Origin: Paracoccaceae bacterium
GTDB taxonomy: Bacteria > Pseudomonadota > Alphaproteobacteria > Rhodobacterales > Rhodobacteraceae
Assembly: GCA_007694945.1 (NCBI GenBank)
Contig: REER01000058.1
Coordinates: 1-43,165 of the forward strand
Reading direction: 5' to 3'
DNA length: 43,165 bases
Shown here: positions 1 through 11,018 of the stretch, in pieces
Position numbering within the stretch: the stretch's first letter is position 1
Layout of the letters: each line of letters starts with the position of its first letter
The notes under the pieces: generated by a model
The model's database searches: none
The model's input: the letters and a program-made list of their open reading frames with translations, nothing else
What the model was told of the DNA's origin: nothing
Program-made: the position numbers and the translations under genes

Positions 1-8
1 ACCAGCAT
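1..8 (-). CDS. bchZ: chlorophyllide reductase subunit Z, first codons only (cut by window edge)
   Basis: Only the start codon and the next codons (Met-Leu-Val...) are inside the window. The ATG shares one base with the bchY stop codon (TGATG), the usual tight coupling of chlorophyllide reductase genes. Assignment rests on gene order (bchC-bchX-bchY-bchZ is the standard series) and on this overlap. The protein body lies outside, so domain content cannot be checked. Confidence 0.6.
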
Positions 9-1654
9 CAGATCATCTCCTGCGCCTTGGCGGCGCGCGCTTGCTTGTCGAGCTTCTTCTGGTGGTTGGCGCGGAATTCTGGTCGCAGGTTGGGATCTCC
101 CTCCCAGATACCGGCCGTGTCACCTTCGCCCACGCCCTCGAAGAAGTCGCGCATCTTGTCCATGCGCTCTTTCCCGGCGATGGCCGCATTGACCACCTCG
201 CCTAGTGAGCCAGCCCCCGCCGGACCCATAAGTGGCCGCGCCGAGATCAGATTGGTGAAATACAGCGACGGGATTGCGCGTTCTTTCGCGTGCTGCACCA
301 CCGGGGTGGTGCCGATCACCAGGTCCGGGTCCAACCCGTCACAGGCGGCAAGGTCATCGGACAGCGAGGCGCGGAATTTCACCGCAACGCCGCGCGCTTC
401 CAGCCAGTCCTTGTCAGCCTGGTTCCAGCGCGAGCCCGCGCAGGCCGTTCCGACATAGGCCACATCCGCCCCGCTCTCGATCAGCAGCCGCGCGACCAAC
501 AGCTCCGAACCCTCGTAGCCCGATAGCGTGATCCGGCCCTTGATCGGGGCTTTCGCCAGGGCATCCTTGACCGCTGGAACAAAAGCATTCTGAGCGGCCG
601 CAATCTGCGCGGCAGGCACCCCGTGCGCTGCACCAATCGCGGCCAGCCAGTCATGCGTGCCATCGACGCCTACCGGCGCTGACCCAACTATCGGCCGCCC
701 CGCAGCCTCGAACTCGCGCACTGCGGCGGCATAGAACGGGTGGATCGCGGCGACCACGGAGCAATCCAGCGCGGCGTAAAGCTCGCGCCATTCGCGCGTC
801 GGCACCACCGGCCCGGCGGCCAGCCCCATGGGCGCGAGCATCGCACCGATCATCATCGGGTCCGCCGGGAACATCTCGCCCAGCAACGTCACGGTCGGCC
901 GGTCATCGCGGCCAGAGACCGGCGCGGGCACTGGCCCGGCCTCGGCCTCTTGGCGCGCGTAATTCAGCATCGCGCCCGCGAGCACGTCCTTGGCCTCAGC
1001 ATGGGTGGGCACGCCGAAGCCCGGCACGTCGATGCCCACGATGCGCACGCCATTGATTTCCTTGGGCAACAGCCGCAAAGGCACACCCGAAGCGGTCGGC
1101 ACGCAGAGGTTTGTCACCACAATCGCGTCATAGCGCTCGGGATCCGCCATCTCATAGACTGAGTCGCGGATATCTTCGAATAGCTTGCCTGTGACCAGTG
1201 TCTCCGAGTTGAACGGCACATAGCCCACCGACCGCCGCGCGCCGTAGAAATGCGAGACAAAGGTCAGGCCATAGACACAGCAGGCCGAGCCCGACAGAAC
1301 GGTTGCCACACGCCGCATCCGCAGCCCCACACGAAGCGAGCCAAAGGCGGGGCACATGGATTCGGGTTTGTCATGCGGGCCGGTCGGATAGTCCTTGGCG
1401 AACTGGTCCAGAACCTCGCCATTGCCCGCTGCACGCGCCTGCGCCTCCATCTGTTCTGACGGCGCATGGCAGCCCATGCCGTCCGGCTTGACGCCCTCGG
1501 CGGCGGCATCTTCCGAAACGGGCGTTCGCTCGATCACTTGTTCGACCGGCGCTTCGGCAGCGGCATCATATACCGTCTCGCCTATCTTCTGAGCAACAGT
1601 CCGGGGGGCGTCAGCCCCTTGCTTCCCATGTCCAAAATCTTCAGGCATCGTCAT
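8..1654 (-). CDS. bchY: chlorophyllide reductase subunit Y
   Basis: BchY is one half of the BchY-BchZ catalytic component of chlorophyllide a oxidoreductase, the nitrogenase-like enzyme that reduces ring B of chlorophyllide a using electrons from BchX. The protein is 548 aa. Its first ~80 residues are low-complexity, acidic and Ala/Glu-rich. The conserved core begins around MCPAFGSLRVG, and Cys residues suited to Fe-S ligation are seen in MCPAFGS, SGSACCVYG and VTNLCVPTASG. The C-terminal half has the Rossmann-like pattern of NifDK/BchNB proteins, for example YVGTACAGSRWNQAD and DPDLVIGTTP. The start (MTMPEDFG) lies inside the last codons of bchX in another frame. A second ATG two codons later is equally possible. 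The reading frame stays open upstream of this start, antisense-like across bchX, but that stretch is not BchY. Part of the crtEF-bchCXYZ transcription unit. Confidence 0.95.
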   Translation of the reverse strand: MTMPEDFGHGKQGADAPRTVAQKIGETVYDAAAEAPVEQVIERTPVSEDAAAEGVKPDGMGCHAPSEQMEAQARAAGNGEVLDQFAKDYPTGPHDKPESMCPAFGSLRVGLRMRRVATVLSGSACCVYGLTFVSHFYGARRSVGYVPFNSETLVTGKLFEDIRDSVYEMADPERYDAIVVTNLCVPTASGVPLRLLPKEINGVRIVGIDVPGFGVPTHAEAKDVLAGAMLNYARQEAEAGPVPAPVSGRDDRPTVTLLGEMFPADPMMIGAMLAPMGLAAGPVVPTREWRELYAALDCSVVAAIHPFYAAAVREFEAAGRPIVGSAPVGVDGTHDWLAAIGAAHGVPAAQIAAAQNAFVPAVKDALAKAPIKGRITLSGYEGSELLVARLLIESGADVAYVGTACAGSRWNQADKDWLEARGVAVKFRASLSDDLAACDGLDPDLVIGTTPVVQHAKERAIPSLYFTNLISARPLMGPAGAGSLGEVVNAAIAGKERMDKMRDFFEGVGEGDTAGIWEGDPNLRPEFRANHQKKLDKQARAAKAQEMI

Positions 1655-2645
1655 AGACCACTTCGAGGCTTTCTTTCGGCTTGGCGTTCTTGCCGCGCAT
1701 GTCGGCATCGGTCGCGGGCTCAAGCACCACGTCGCCGCCCGTATCCTTGCTGTCGAAGAGGCCCAAAAGCCCATCCTGATCCAGCGGTTGCGGGTGCACT
1801 GGGGGCGCGTCGGAGACTTGCTCGGCCAGACCGGCGAACAGCGCGCCCCATTGGCTCTGCTGCGTGCCGACGATTTGATAATTCGCAGATTTCTTGCGCA
1901 GATCCTCATCGGCCGGTATTTCGGCGAGGATAGGAATATCGACAGCCTTGGCAAAAGCCTGCGCCTCGCCCGTGCCGTCATCCTTGTTGATCACCAGCCC
2001 CGCCACGCCGACATTGCCACCCATCTTGCGGAAATACTCCACCGCCGAGCAGACATTGTTGGCCACATAGAGGCTCTGCAGGTCGTTCGAGCCGACCAGG
2101 ATCACTTTCTGCGCCATGTCGCGGGCAATCGGCAGGCCGAAGCCACCACAGACCACGTCGCCGAGGAAATCCAAGAGCACATAGTCGAAATCCCAGTCAT
2201 GGAAGCCCAGCTTCTCCAGCAGTTCGAAGCCGTGGATGATCCCGCGCCCGCCGCAGCCGCGGCCCACTTCCGGCCCGCCGAGCTCCATGGCGAAGACGCC
2301 GTTGCGTTTGAAGCAGACATCACCGATTGTGACTTCCTCGCCCGCCAGCTTTTTCTTGGTCGAGGTCTCGATGATCGTGGGGCAGGCCTTGCCCGCAAAC
2401 AGAAGCGAGGTCGTATCCGATTTCGGATCGCAACCGATAAGCAGCACGCGCTTGCCCTGTTCGGCCATCATGCAGCTAAGATTCGCCAGCGTGAAGCTCT
2501 TGCCGATGCCGCCCTTGCCATAGATCGCGATGATCTGGGTGTGCTTGGTGGGCTCGGATTGGGGCACTTCCAGTGTCGGCTCTTCATGCGCCTCATCACG
2601 CAATCGCTGGTCGAAATCCTTGAGGTTCGGAACGTCGAGGGTCAT
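1641..2645 (-). CDS. bchX: chlorophyllide reductase iron protein, subunit X
   Basis: ATP-dependent electron donor (NifH/BchL-like) of chlorophyllide a reductase. The 334 aa protein has a P-loop at about residues 43-50 (GKGGIGKS), the switch region [10 protein letters not shown], and the two Cys that bridge the dimer's 4Fe-4S cluster at about C131 (GRGCGGRG) and C166 (VVCGGFG). An ~35-residue N-terminal extension precedes the fold, and a charged C-terminal tail follows it; both are common in BchX. The start ATG overlaps the bchC stop as ATGA, and the 3' end overlaps the bchY start by 14 bp, which indicates translational coupling. Confidence 0.97.
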   Translation of the reverse strand: MTLDVPNLKDFDQRLRDEAHEEPTLEVPQSEPTKHTQIIAIYGKGGIGKSFTLANLSCMMAEQGKRVLLIGCDPKSDTTSLLFAGKACPTIIETSTKKKLAGEEVTIGDVCFKRNGVFAMELGGPEVGRGCGGRGIIHGFELLEKLGFHDWDFDYVLLDFLGDVVCGGFGLPIARDMAQKVILVGSNDLQSLYVANNVCSAVEYFRKMGGNVGVAGLVINKDDGTGEAQAFAKAVDIPILAEIPADEDLRKKSANYQIVGTQQSQWGALFAGLAEQVSDAPPVHPQPLDQDGLLGLFDSKDTGGDVVLEPATDADMRGKNAKPKESLEVVYDDA

Positions 2646-3598
2646 GCAGTTGTCTCCCAGTCGAGTATCATCTTGAGGCAGTCGGGGTCGCTGAAGGCCA
2701 TCTCATAGGCGCTTGCAGCCTCGGAGGGGCGCGCGTGATGCGTGATCAGCCTTTCCAGTGAAAGCTTGCCCGTATCGATCAGATCACGCGTGGCGATCAG
2801 GTCGTCGGGCTGCCATTCGGCGGCGATGCGCAGCCGCGCCTCCCGCATGAAGGCGGGAACGAAGGCAAATTGCAGCGGCTTGGTGTAGAAGCCCGCAAGC
2901 ACCAGTTCGCCATTTTTCGCGAGGCGGCCGACGAGCTGGTCGATCAGCCCCTCGGCACCCGAGGCATCCATGATGCAGCTATAGTCGCGGCGCGTGTCTT
3001 CATCAGGGTGACAGACCGCGTAGCCGTCAGCACCGCCCCGCCGCGCCGCATTCACTTCCCAGACCTGCGGCGCGGGTGCGCCTGATGCGATGACGATCCG
3101 CGCAATCAGACGGCCCAGCACACCATGCCCGACCACGAGGTCGGGCATGGTGGCGTGAGCACCCGCCACAGCGTGACGGGCAGTGGCGGCCAGTGCCAGT
3201 AATGCGCCTGCTGCGCCCATGCCGGGATCAATGCGGGTGACCCGCTTTGCATCTGTGACAAGAGTTCGCGCTGCGCCGCCAAAGAGACCGAAAACCGGCC
3301 CCTGTTCGCCTGATTCGAAACAATTCGCTCCGGGCACGAAGACCCGTTCTCCAACGCGGAAGCCAGTCTCAGCGCCCGCTTCAATCACTTCACCCTCGGC
3401 CTCATAGCCGGGAACCAACGGATAGCCCATGCCCGGAAAGGGAGGCATCTCGCCGGACCAGAACAGCTTTTCAGTACCCGTGGAGATACCCGAATGGCCG
3501 ATGCGCACCACCAGATCCTGCGGCCCGGGAGCCTTCAATCCGACTGTGCCTAGCGAGAGCTGGCGCGGGCCGGAAAGAATGATGGCGTCTGTCTGCAC
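2642..3598 (-). CDS. bchC: 3-hydroxyethyl bacteriochlorophyllide a dehydrogenase
   Basis: BchC oxidises the C3 hydroxyethyl group to the acetyl group of bacteriochlorophyllide a. It is a 318 aa zinc-type alcohol dehydrogenase-like (MDR) protein. The N-terminal GroES-like domain shows [17 protein letters not shown] and [12 protein letters not shown], and the C-terminal half carries [14 protein letters not shown], the dinucleotide-binding turn. Translation very probably starts at GTG, because AGGAGGGA lies just upstream at normal spacing and no better ATG is present. It is the first gene after the twin PpsR boxes at 3662-3705, so it has its own repressible promoter inside the superoperon. Confidence 0.95.
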   Translation of the reverse strand: MQTDAIILSGPRQLSLGTVGLKAPGPQDLVVRIGHSGISTGTEKLFWSGEMPPFPGMGYPLVPGYEAEGEVIEAGAETGFRVGERVFVPGANCFESGEQGPVFGLFGGAARTLVTDAKRVTRIDPGMGAAGALLALAATARHAVAGAHATMPDLVVGHGVLGRLIARIVIASGAPAPQVWEVNAARRGGADGYAVCHPDEDTRRDYSCIMDASGAEGLIDQLVGRLAKNGELVLAGFYTKPLQFAFVPAFMREARLRIAAEWQPDDLIATRDLIDTGKLSLERLITHHARPSEAASAYEMAFSDPDCLKMILDWETTA

Positions 3599-3661
3599 GG
3601 GTTCCCTCCTGCGGTGTGCAACCGGTGCCGGGATGTGACAGCCCGACTCGACGGCTCTTTA

Positions 3662-3679
3662 TGTAATCTTAGCGATACA
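3662..3679 (-). promoter_or_regulatory. PpsR/CrtJ operator, distal box of bchC promoter
   Basis: The sequence TGTAATCTTAGCGATACA fits the PpsR/CrtJ palindrome TGT-N12-ACA exactly. It sits between crtF and bchC, 8 bp from a second perfect box. In Rhodobacter this repressor binds paired boxes cooperatively under oxygen to silence bch and crt genes. Binding here is inferred from the motif. Confidence 0.85.
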
Positions 3680-3687
3680 ATGCAGAC

Positions 3688-3705
3688 TGTCAACTCTCAT
3701 TGACA
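3688..3705 (-). promoter_or_regulatory. PpsR/CrtJ operator, second box of bchC promoter
   Basis: TGTCAACTCTCATTGACA is a second exact TGT-N12-ACA palindrome, with the extended TGTCA/TGACA arms typical of strong sites. It ends two bases before the crtF stop codon, so the bchC regulatory region is pressed against the upstream gene. The 8-bp gap to the other box is the spacing I recall for the bchC operator of Rhodobacter. Confidence 0.88.
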
Positions 3706-3707
3706 CT

Positions 3708-4832
3708 TCATCTTTGCTTTTCTTGGGTAACGCCGGGCTTGCGTGCCTCGATTACACGAGTGACATAAGACCGATTCCCGCAAGCCTCTGAAACTGAAAC
3801 GAATCCTGCTTCGCGAAGCAGTGCGACGATCTCATCTGCGCTGCGTGTGCGCCCCGTCTGCATGGCAAGGGTGTAAACTGCGAAATACACATCTGTCTGC
3901 GGATCGGGCTGCGCGCCGCCTGACATTGGCTCGATGATCAGAACCCGCCCGCCTAGTGGCAGCCCCGCATGGACCTTGGCGAGGAGCGCCGCGACCGTTT
4001 CGTCGGTATGATCGTAGAGTACGCGCACGAGGCTGATTACATCAGCGCCCATAGGAAGCGGGTCAGTGCGGAAGGAACCGCCATGGCGGCCTACATCTGC
4101 GGGCAACCCCGCTTGTGCCACGACATCGGGAAGGTCGAACAGCGACAGAGACAGGTCCGGATACTGTGCGCGCACCGCGCGCAGAAAGGCACCTGTCCCG
4201 CCGCCGACATCAAGCAAATGCTGCGCGCCCTTGAGCGAAACATGCGCCAGTGCTTCCTCCGCGACAAGTGCCTGGCTGTCGGCCATGAGCTGCGAGTAGC
4301 GGGCGGTCACCTCGGCATCCATTGGCCCGGTCGCTCCAAAGACGTAAGGCCAGAAGCGTGCGAGGTCGGGGTCGGTTTCGCCCCTGATGAAGGCCGCAGG
4401 GTCAGCAAGGTCGCGATAGAGCACGCTGTGATGGCGCACCATGTCCTCCAACCCCGGCACCGATAGAAAGGCGGCGCCGCGCCGGGCGAGCGCGAAGCGC
4501 TTGCCCTTGCGTTTCAGAAGCTGCATCGCGGCCCCTGCCTGCAGCAGAATCTGCATCCTTGCGGGCGGGACTTGCAGGCGATCCGCGAGCGTTTCGGCGC
4601 TGATTGGGCCATCGGAAAGACGGTGCAGCACCCGCAATTCGACCAGCGCCATCAGCATCTGGCTTTGCACGAAACCCTGCATCAGGTCGAATAGCTCGGC
4701 ACCCTCGCGCCGCGCGATGCTACGCAACCCCGGCACTCGCGCGCAGAAAGACTGAAACCCAGGCGAGCCCGCCAAGCGGTTGATCAGCCCCGCAGGTCTT
4801 GCAGGGCTGTCCTCGGCAGAAATCATGGTCAT
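3708..4832 (-). CDS. crtF: demethylspheroidene O-methyltransferase
   Basis: CrtF methylates the C1 hydroxyl of demethylspheroidene (and the corresponding neurosporene derivative) using S-adenosylmethionine. The 374 aa protein has the plant-type O-methyltransferase layout. An N-terminal dimerisation/winged-helix domain (about residues 45-140, with MALVELRVLHRLSDGPISAE) is followed by the Rossmann domain with SAM motif LLDVGGGTG and the later motifs SLVRVLYDHTDE and VLIIEPMSGG. It starts 4 bp after the crtE stop. A second in-frame ATG two codons downstream is an alternative start. It is part of crtEF and probably reads through into bchC. Confidence 0.93.
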   Translation of the reverse strand: MTMISAEDSPARPAGLINRLAGSPGFQSFCARVPGLRSIARREGAELFDLMQGFVQSQMLMALVELRVLHRLSDGPISAETLADRLQVPPARMQILLQAGAAMQLLKRKGKRFALARRGAAFLSVPGLEDMVRHHSVLYRDLADPAAFIRGETDPDLARFWPYVFGATGPMDAEVTARYSQLMADSQALVAEEALAHVSLKGAQHLLDVGGGTGAFLRAVRAQYPDLSLSLFDLPDVVAQAGLPADVGRHGGSFRTDPLPMGADVISLVRVLYDHTDETVAALLAKVHAGLPLGGRVLIIEPMSGGAQPDPQTDVYFAVYTLAMQTGRTRSADEIVALLREAGFVSVSEACGNRSYVTRVIEARKPGVTQEKQR

Positions 4833-4836
4833 GCGC

Positions 4837-5709
4837 CTAGACCCGGACCGGAGCGACCGGGGTCATTCGTTCGGCATAGAGCTGCACGAGCTGTGCCAGT
4901 TGCGCCTCGCCGGGGCAGGATGGGATCGAGGCAATGGCGCCGCCTAGAATGTCCTGCAACCGCTTGATCGCACCCTGGACGCCCAGCTCCTCGACCGCCG
5001 AGGGGCGCGCATTGGCGACGTCCTGTCCGACGGGCTTGCCAAGCACGGCCTCGTCGTAGAGCGCGTCGCGCAGGTCATCGGCAACCTGAAACGCCTCACC
5101 AATGCGGGCGCCAAGTTCTTCCCAAGGCTCGGGCTCATGCCCGGCGGCAAGCGCACCCATCTGGGTTGCAGCCATGAAGAGAGCGGCGGTTTTCGAGCGG
5201 TGATAGGCGCGCAGATCGACCGTTTTTTCACTCTCCCAGCCCTGACCGGCGCAGATACCATTCGGCATGCCGGTATGATGCGCCAGAAGCTGGACAATCC
5301 GCAGCGCGCGTAGCGCGTCGGCCTCGGGAACGCGCGAGAGAACGTCAAAAGCCGCTATGATCAGGCTGTCGCCCGTCAGCACCGCAAGCGGTTCGGAATA
5401 GGCCAGATGCACTGTCGGCTTGCCACGGCGGAAATCGGCGTTGTCGAAAGCAGGCAGGTCATCATGCACAAGACTCGCGCAGTGGATGAGTTCGAGCGCA
5501 ATGGCAGCGGCATCGGACAGATGCGGGCGGTCGTCGCCACAGGCCAGCGCCACCGAGAGGCAGATCGTTGGACGGATGCGTGCGCCGCCGGGAGTGACCG
5601 CGTAATTCAGGGCAGCGGCCAGCCGTCCGGGCGCTGCGCCCTCGGAGCCTTGCGCCTGCGCGATGGCCGCGCTCATGGCCTTGTCGATTCGCTTGCTCAG
5701 ATCCATCAT
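4837..5709 (-). CDS. crtE: geranylgeranyl diphosphate synthase
   Basis: This trans-isoprenyl diphosphate synthase makes GGPP for carotenoids and the phytyl tail of bacteriochlorophyll. At 290 aa it matches the family length. The first Asp-rich motif is in CASLVHDDLPAFDNAD. The region of the second (FQVADDLRDA) also fits a polyprenyl synthase. The start chosen is the first of two adjacent ATGs at 5709, because AGAGGGG lies 2-9 bases before it. A longer frame exists but would run through the PpsR boxes. It is divergent from crtD, with two TGT-N12-ACA boxes between them. Confidence 0.93.
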   Translation of the reverse strand: MMDLSKRIDKAMSAAIAQAQGSEGAAPGRLAAALNYAVTPGGARIRPTICLSVALACGDDRPHLSDAAAIALELIHCASLVHDDLPAFDNADFRRGKPTVHLAYSEPLAVLTGDSLIIAAFDVLSRVPEADALRALRIVQLLAHHTGMPNGICAGQGWESEKTVDLRAYHRSKTAALFMAATQMGALAAGHEPEPWEELGARIGEAFQVADDLRDALYDEAVLGKPVGQDVANARPSAVEELGVQGAIKRLQDILGGAIASIPSCPGEAQLAQLVQLYAERMTPVAPVRV

Positions 5710-5729
5710 GACCCCTCTTTTTCCCTGAA

Positions 5730-5747
5730 TGTCACTTTGAATGGACA
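5730..5747. promoter_or_regulatory. PpsR/CrtJ operator in crtE-crtD divergent promoter (crtE-proximal)
   Basis: TGTCACTTTGAATGGACA is an exact TGT-N12-ACA match, 21 bp upstream of the crtE start. With its partner 6 bp away it would let one repressor complex control both divergent carotenoid transcripts. Confidence 0.85.
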
Positions 5748-5753
5748 CGTATG

Positions 5754-5771
5754 TGTAAATTAGACTGGACA
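5754..5771. promoter_or_regulatory. PpsR/CrtJ operator in crtE-crtD divergent promoter (crtD-proximal)
   Basis: TGTAAATTAGACTGGACA is the second exact TGT-N12-ACA palindrome of the crtE/crtD intergenic region, 30 bp before the crtD start. The two boxes fill most of the 92 bp between the start codons, so both promoters must overlap them. Confidence 0.85.
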
Positions 5772-5801
5772 GTTTCGTCGAAAGAGTCAAGAATTCTCGC
5801 C

Positions 5802-7352
5802 ATGGTCACGCAAAAAGACAGGGTCGCCATCATCGGCGCGGGCATGGGCGGGCTGGCTGCTGCGATTCGGCTTGCCGCAGCTGGACGCGATGTCACTGTC
5901 TTCGAAGCGCATGGTTGGCCCGGCGGCAAAATGCGTATTGTCGACTCGGCGGCCGGGCCGGTCGATGCCGGCCCAACTGTGTTGACAATGCGCCCTGTGC
6001 TCGAAGAGCTTTTCGCAACTGCGGGCGCATCGCTGGAAAGTCATGTAACGCTGAATCCCTTGCCCGTGCTCGCCCGGCATTTCTGGCGCGACGGCACAAC
6101 GCTTGATCTGATGAAGGAACCTGAGGCCAACGCACATGCTATCGGTGCGGTGTTTGGCGTCCGGGCGCGGTCCGAATTTCTGAGTTTCGAGGCGGAAACA
6201 CGCACCCTTTTCGACGCTTTCCGTGCCCCCATTATGGACAGTGCCAACCCCGATGCCTTCGGGGCTGCGCGCGCGGCTCTCGCCAACCCGAGCGTTATGC
6301 CGTGGCTGATCCCCGGACGCAGTCTTGCACGAATGCTTACCGCACGCTTTTCCGAACCTCGACTGCGCCAGTTATTCGGGCGCTATGCCACCTATGTCGG
6401 TGGCAACCCGCTTACAGCGCCTGCCGTCCTGGGGCTGGTCTGGCAAGCCGAAGCTAATGGGGTCTGGGCGGTCAAGGGCGGCATGGCAGGCCTCGCGCGC
6501 GCTCTTTCTGATCTGCTGGAGCGTATAGGCGGCCTTGTGCACCTCAACACGCCTGTCTCCCAGATCCTTACATCAGGTGAAACGATCACAGGGCTACGGA
6601 CCGCCGATGGTGTCGAGTTTCCCTTCAGCCAGGTTGTCTTCAATGGTGATCCAGAGGCCCTGCCCTATCTGCTCTCCCAAACAAAACCGCGCAAACCCAC
6701 ACCGCGCAGCCTGTCGGCCCATGTCTGGACCTTTGCAGGCGAGGTGGCGCCCGAGGGGCTGGGGCGCGAAGCGCTGGTCTATCACAGTGTCTTCTTCGCC
6801 GATGATCCAGCGCAGGAGTTTGAGCCGCTCGCGCGTGGTGAGATACCGCAGGACCCCACAATCTATGTCTGCGCGCAGGACCGCGCCGAGCAAGTGCCCG
6901 TTGGCGCCGAGCGCTTTCAATTCATCCTCAATGCGCCGGCCCTGCATAGGGCGGCGCCCGAGACGGAGCCCCCATGCAGGACCAATCCTTTCGCGCGGCT
7001 GCAGACCTTCGGCCTGAAGCTATCCCCGCATCTGACCGATCAGGCGCTGACCACGCCCGGCCGCTTCGCACGGCTGTTTCCGCACTCACAGGGGGCGCTT
7101 TACGGGCTCAGCCCGGACGGGGCGATGGCAACATTCCAGAGACCACAGGCACGAACGAAAGTGACCGGGCTCTATCTGGTGGGGGGCGGGGTGCATCCAG
7201 GGGCGGGCGTGCCGATGGCGCTGACTTCGGGACGGCACGCAGCCCAAGCAGCCCTCAGCGACCGGATTTCCGCGCCCATGTCCCGCCCGACGGCTACGCA
7301 TGGTGGTATATCGACGGAATCAGCGATGACGGGGAACGCGCCGTCTCGGTGA
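5802..7352 (+). CDS. crtD: hydroxyneurosporene/methoxyneurosporene desaturase
   Basis: CrtD is an FAD-dependent carotenoid 3,4-desaturase acting after CrtC and before or with CrtF in spheroidene synthesis. The 516 aa protein begins with the dinucleotide-binding fold VAIIGAGMGGLAAAIRLAAAG and ends with the CrtI-type motif GLYLVGGGVHPGAGVPMAL. The start ATG at 5802 places the FAD motif 7 residues in, as expected. The frame is open further upstream but would cross the PpsR boxes. The last ~30 residues after the conserved core are Ser/Thr-rich. They overlap a second frame that encodes CrtC-like sequence (see crtC). It ends in GTGA, shared with the crtC start. Confidence 0.92.
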   Translation: MVTQKDRVAIIGAGMGGLAAAIRLAAAGRDVTVFEAHGWPGGKMRIVDSAAGPVDAGPTVLTMRPVLEELFATAGASLESHVTLNPLPVLARHFWRDGTTLDLMKEPEANAHAIGAVFGVRARSEFLSFEAETRTLFDAFRAPIMDSANPDAFGAARAALANPSVMPWLIPGRSLARMLTARFSEPRLRQLFGRYATYVGGNPLTAPAVLGLVWQAEANGVWAVKGGMAGLARALSDLLERIGGLVHLNTPVSQILTSGETITGLRTADGVEFPFSQVVFNGDPEALPYLLSQTKPRKPTPRSLSAHVWTFAGEVAPEGLGREALVYHSVFFADDPAQEFEPLARGEIPQDPTIYVCAQDRAEQVPVGAERFQFILNAPALHRAAPETEPPCRTNPFARLQTFGLKLSPHLTDQALTTPGRFARLFPHSQGALYGLSPDGAMATFQRPQARTKVTGLYLVGGGVHPGAGVPMALTSGRHAAQAALSDRISAPMSRPTATHGGISTESAMTGNAPSR

Positions 7353-8209
7353 TCGGCTTTATCGGCTCGGTGTTTTCGCCCTGGTATCGCTGGTCGGGCA
7401 GGCGCGATCCACAGAACCATTGCTGCATCAATGTCGCGACCTACGGACCGAAGGGTCGGTTTACCATGACCGACCGGGGCCGCCCCGCCCTGCGCCAGTC
7501 CAAAGATGTGTTCGAGGTCGGCCCGTCGTCGATCCGCTGGGAGGGGGACCGGCTGGTAATCGACGTGAACGAGGTCTCCTCGCCACCGCTGATAAGCCGG
7601 GTGCGCGGGCGGATTACGCTCCATCCCGAAGCGCTTTTTGGTCAGACTGTCGCGCTTACCCCGGACGGGCGCCACCGCTGGCAGCCCTTCGCCCCCATCG
7701 CGCGGATTGAAGTGGACCTCTCGCCCGGCCACTGTTGGCAGGGCCACGGCTATTTCGACGCTAATTTCGGCGAGGCCGCGCTGGAGGATGATTTCGACTA
7801 CTGGACGTGGGGGCGCTTTCCGCATCAGCGGGGCGCGCGGTGCTTCTACGATGCCACGCTGCGCGACGGAAAGCAGCAATCGACAGCGCTGGAGTTCCAT
7901 CCCGATGGCCATATGGAAAAGATCGCACCGCCGCCCAAGGCACCGATGCGCCGCAGCCTATGGGCGGTGCGGCGCGAGACACGGGCTGATGCGGGGTTCA
8001 CGCCGCGGCAGGAACTCGCCATGCTCGATGCGCCTTTTTACGCACGGGCTGCCGTGCGAACGCGGATCGATGGGCAGGAAAGCGTCGGTGTGCACGAAGC
8101 GCTCGACCTGCGCCGCTTTGCCCAACCGCTCCTGAAGCCGATGCTCGCAGTGCGGGTGCCCCGCCGGCGCAGTTGGCGCTTTGAGGATAGCAGTCGAAGA
8201 CCCACTTGA
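7349..8209 (+). CDS. crtC: hydroxyneurosporene synthase (carotenoid 1,2-hydratase)
   Basis: CrtC adds water across the terminal C1-C2 double bond of neurosporene or lycopene. Conserved blocks are FIGSVFSPWYRWSGRRDP, NHCCINVATYGP, FTMTDRG and the Trp-rich GYFDANFGEAALEDDFDYW. The start chosen is the GTG at 7349, which overlaps the crtD stop as GTGA and gives 286 aa, close to the classical Rhodobacter protein. However, the same frame continues upstream with PDGYAWWYIDGISDDGER (7289-7342), which also looks like carotenoid-hydratase sequence. No ATG, GTG or TTG is available there until an ATG far back at 6974, inside crtD. The true N-terminus is therefore uncertain. Confidence 0.88.
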   Translation: MIGFIGSVFSPWYRWSGRRDPQNHCCINVATYGPKGRFTMTDRGRPALRQSKDVFEVGPSSIRWEGDRLVIDVNEVSSPPLISRVRGRITLHPEALFGQTVALTPDGRHRWQPFAPIARIEVDLSPGHCWQGHGYFDANFGEAALEDDFDYWTWGRFPHQRGARCFYDATLRDGKQQSTALEFHPDGHMEKIAPPPKAPMRRSLWAVRRETRADAGFTPRQELAMLDAPFYARAAVRTRIDGQESVGVHEALDLRRFAQPLLKPMLAVRVPRRRSWRFEDSSRRPT

Positions 8210-8303
8210 GCTTTATTCGCAAAGGCGGATAATCGCCGCGGCGTCAGTCCCAAGACACCACATTTCCAACAGATCGGGTGAGCGGGCCGGCTGCGGACGA
8301 TTC

Positions 8304-11014
<2,711 letters not shown>

Positions 11015-11018
<4 letters not shown>

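Noticed and set aside
1655-1981. Long upstream extension of the bchY reading frame (Arg-rich protein)
   Set aside because: It lies entirely within bchX in another frame, has no homology to BchY, and high-GC DNA keeps such frames open. The coupled ATG at 1654 is the natural start.
5710-5790. N-terminal extension of crtE and crtD through the shared intergenic region
   Set aside because: It would place coding sequence over the PpsR boxes. The ATG at 5709 has a good ribosome-binding site, and CrtD starts normally at 5802.
6974-7348. Start of crtC at ATG 6974
   Set aside because: It would add ~125 residues without CrtC similarity over most of their length, fully overlapping conserved crtD sequence. 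The GTGA-coupled start is preferred, with the doubt recorded.
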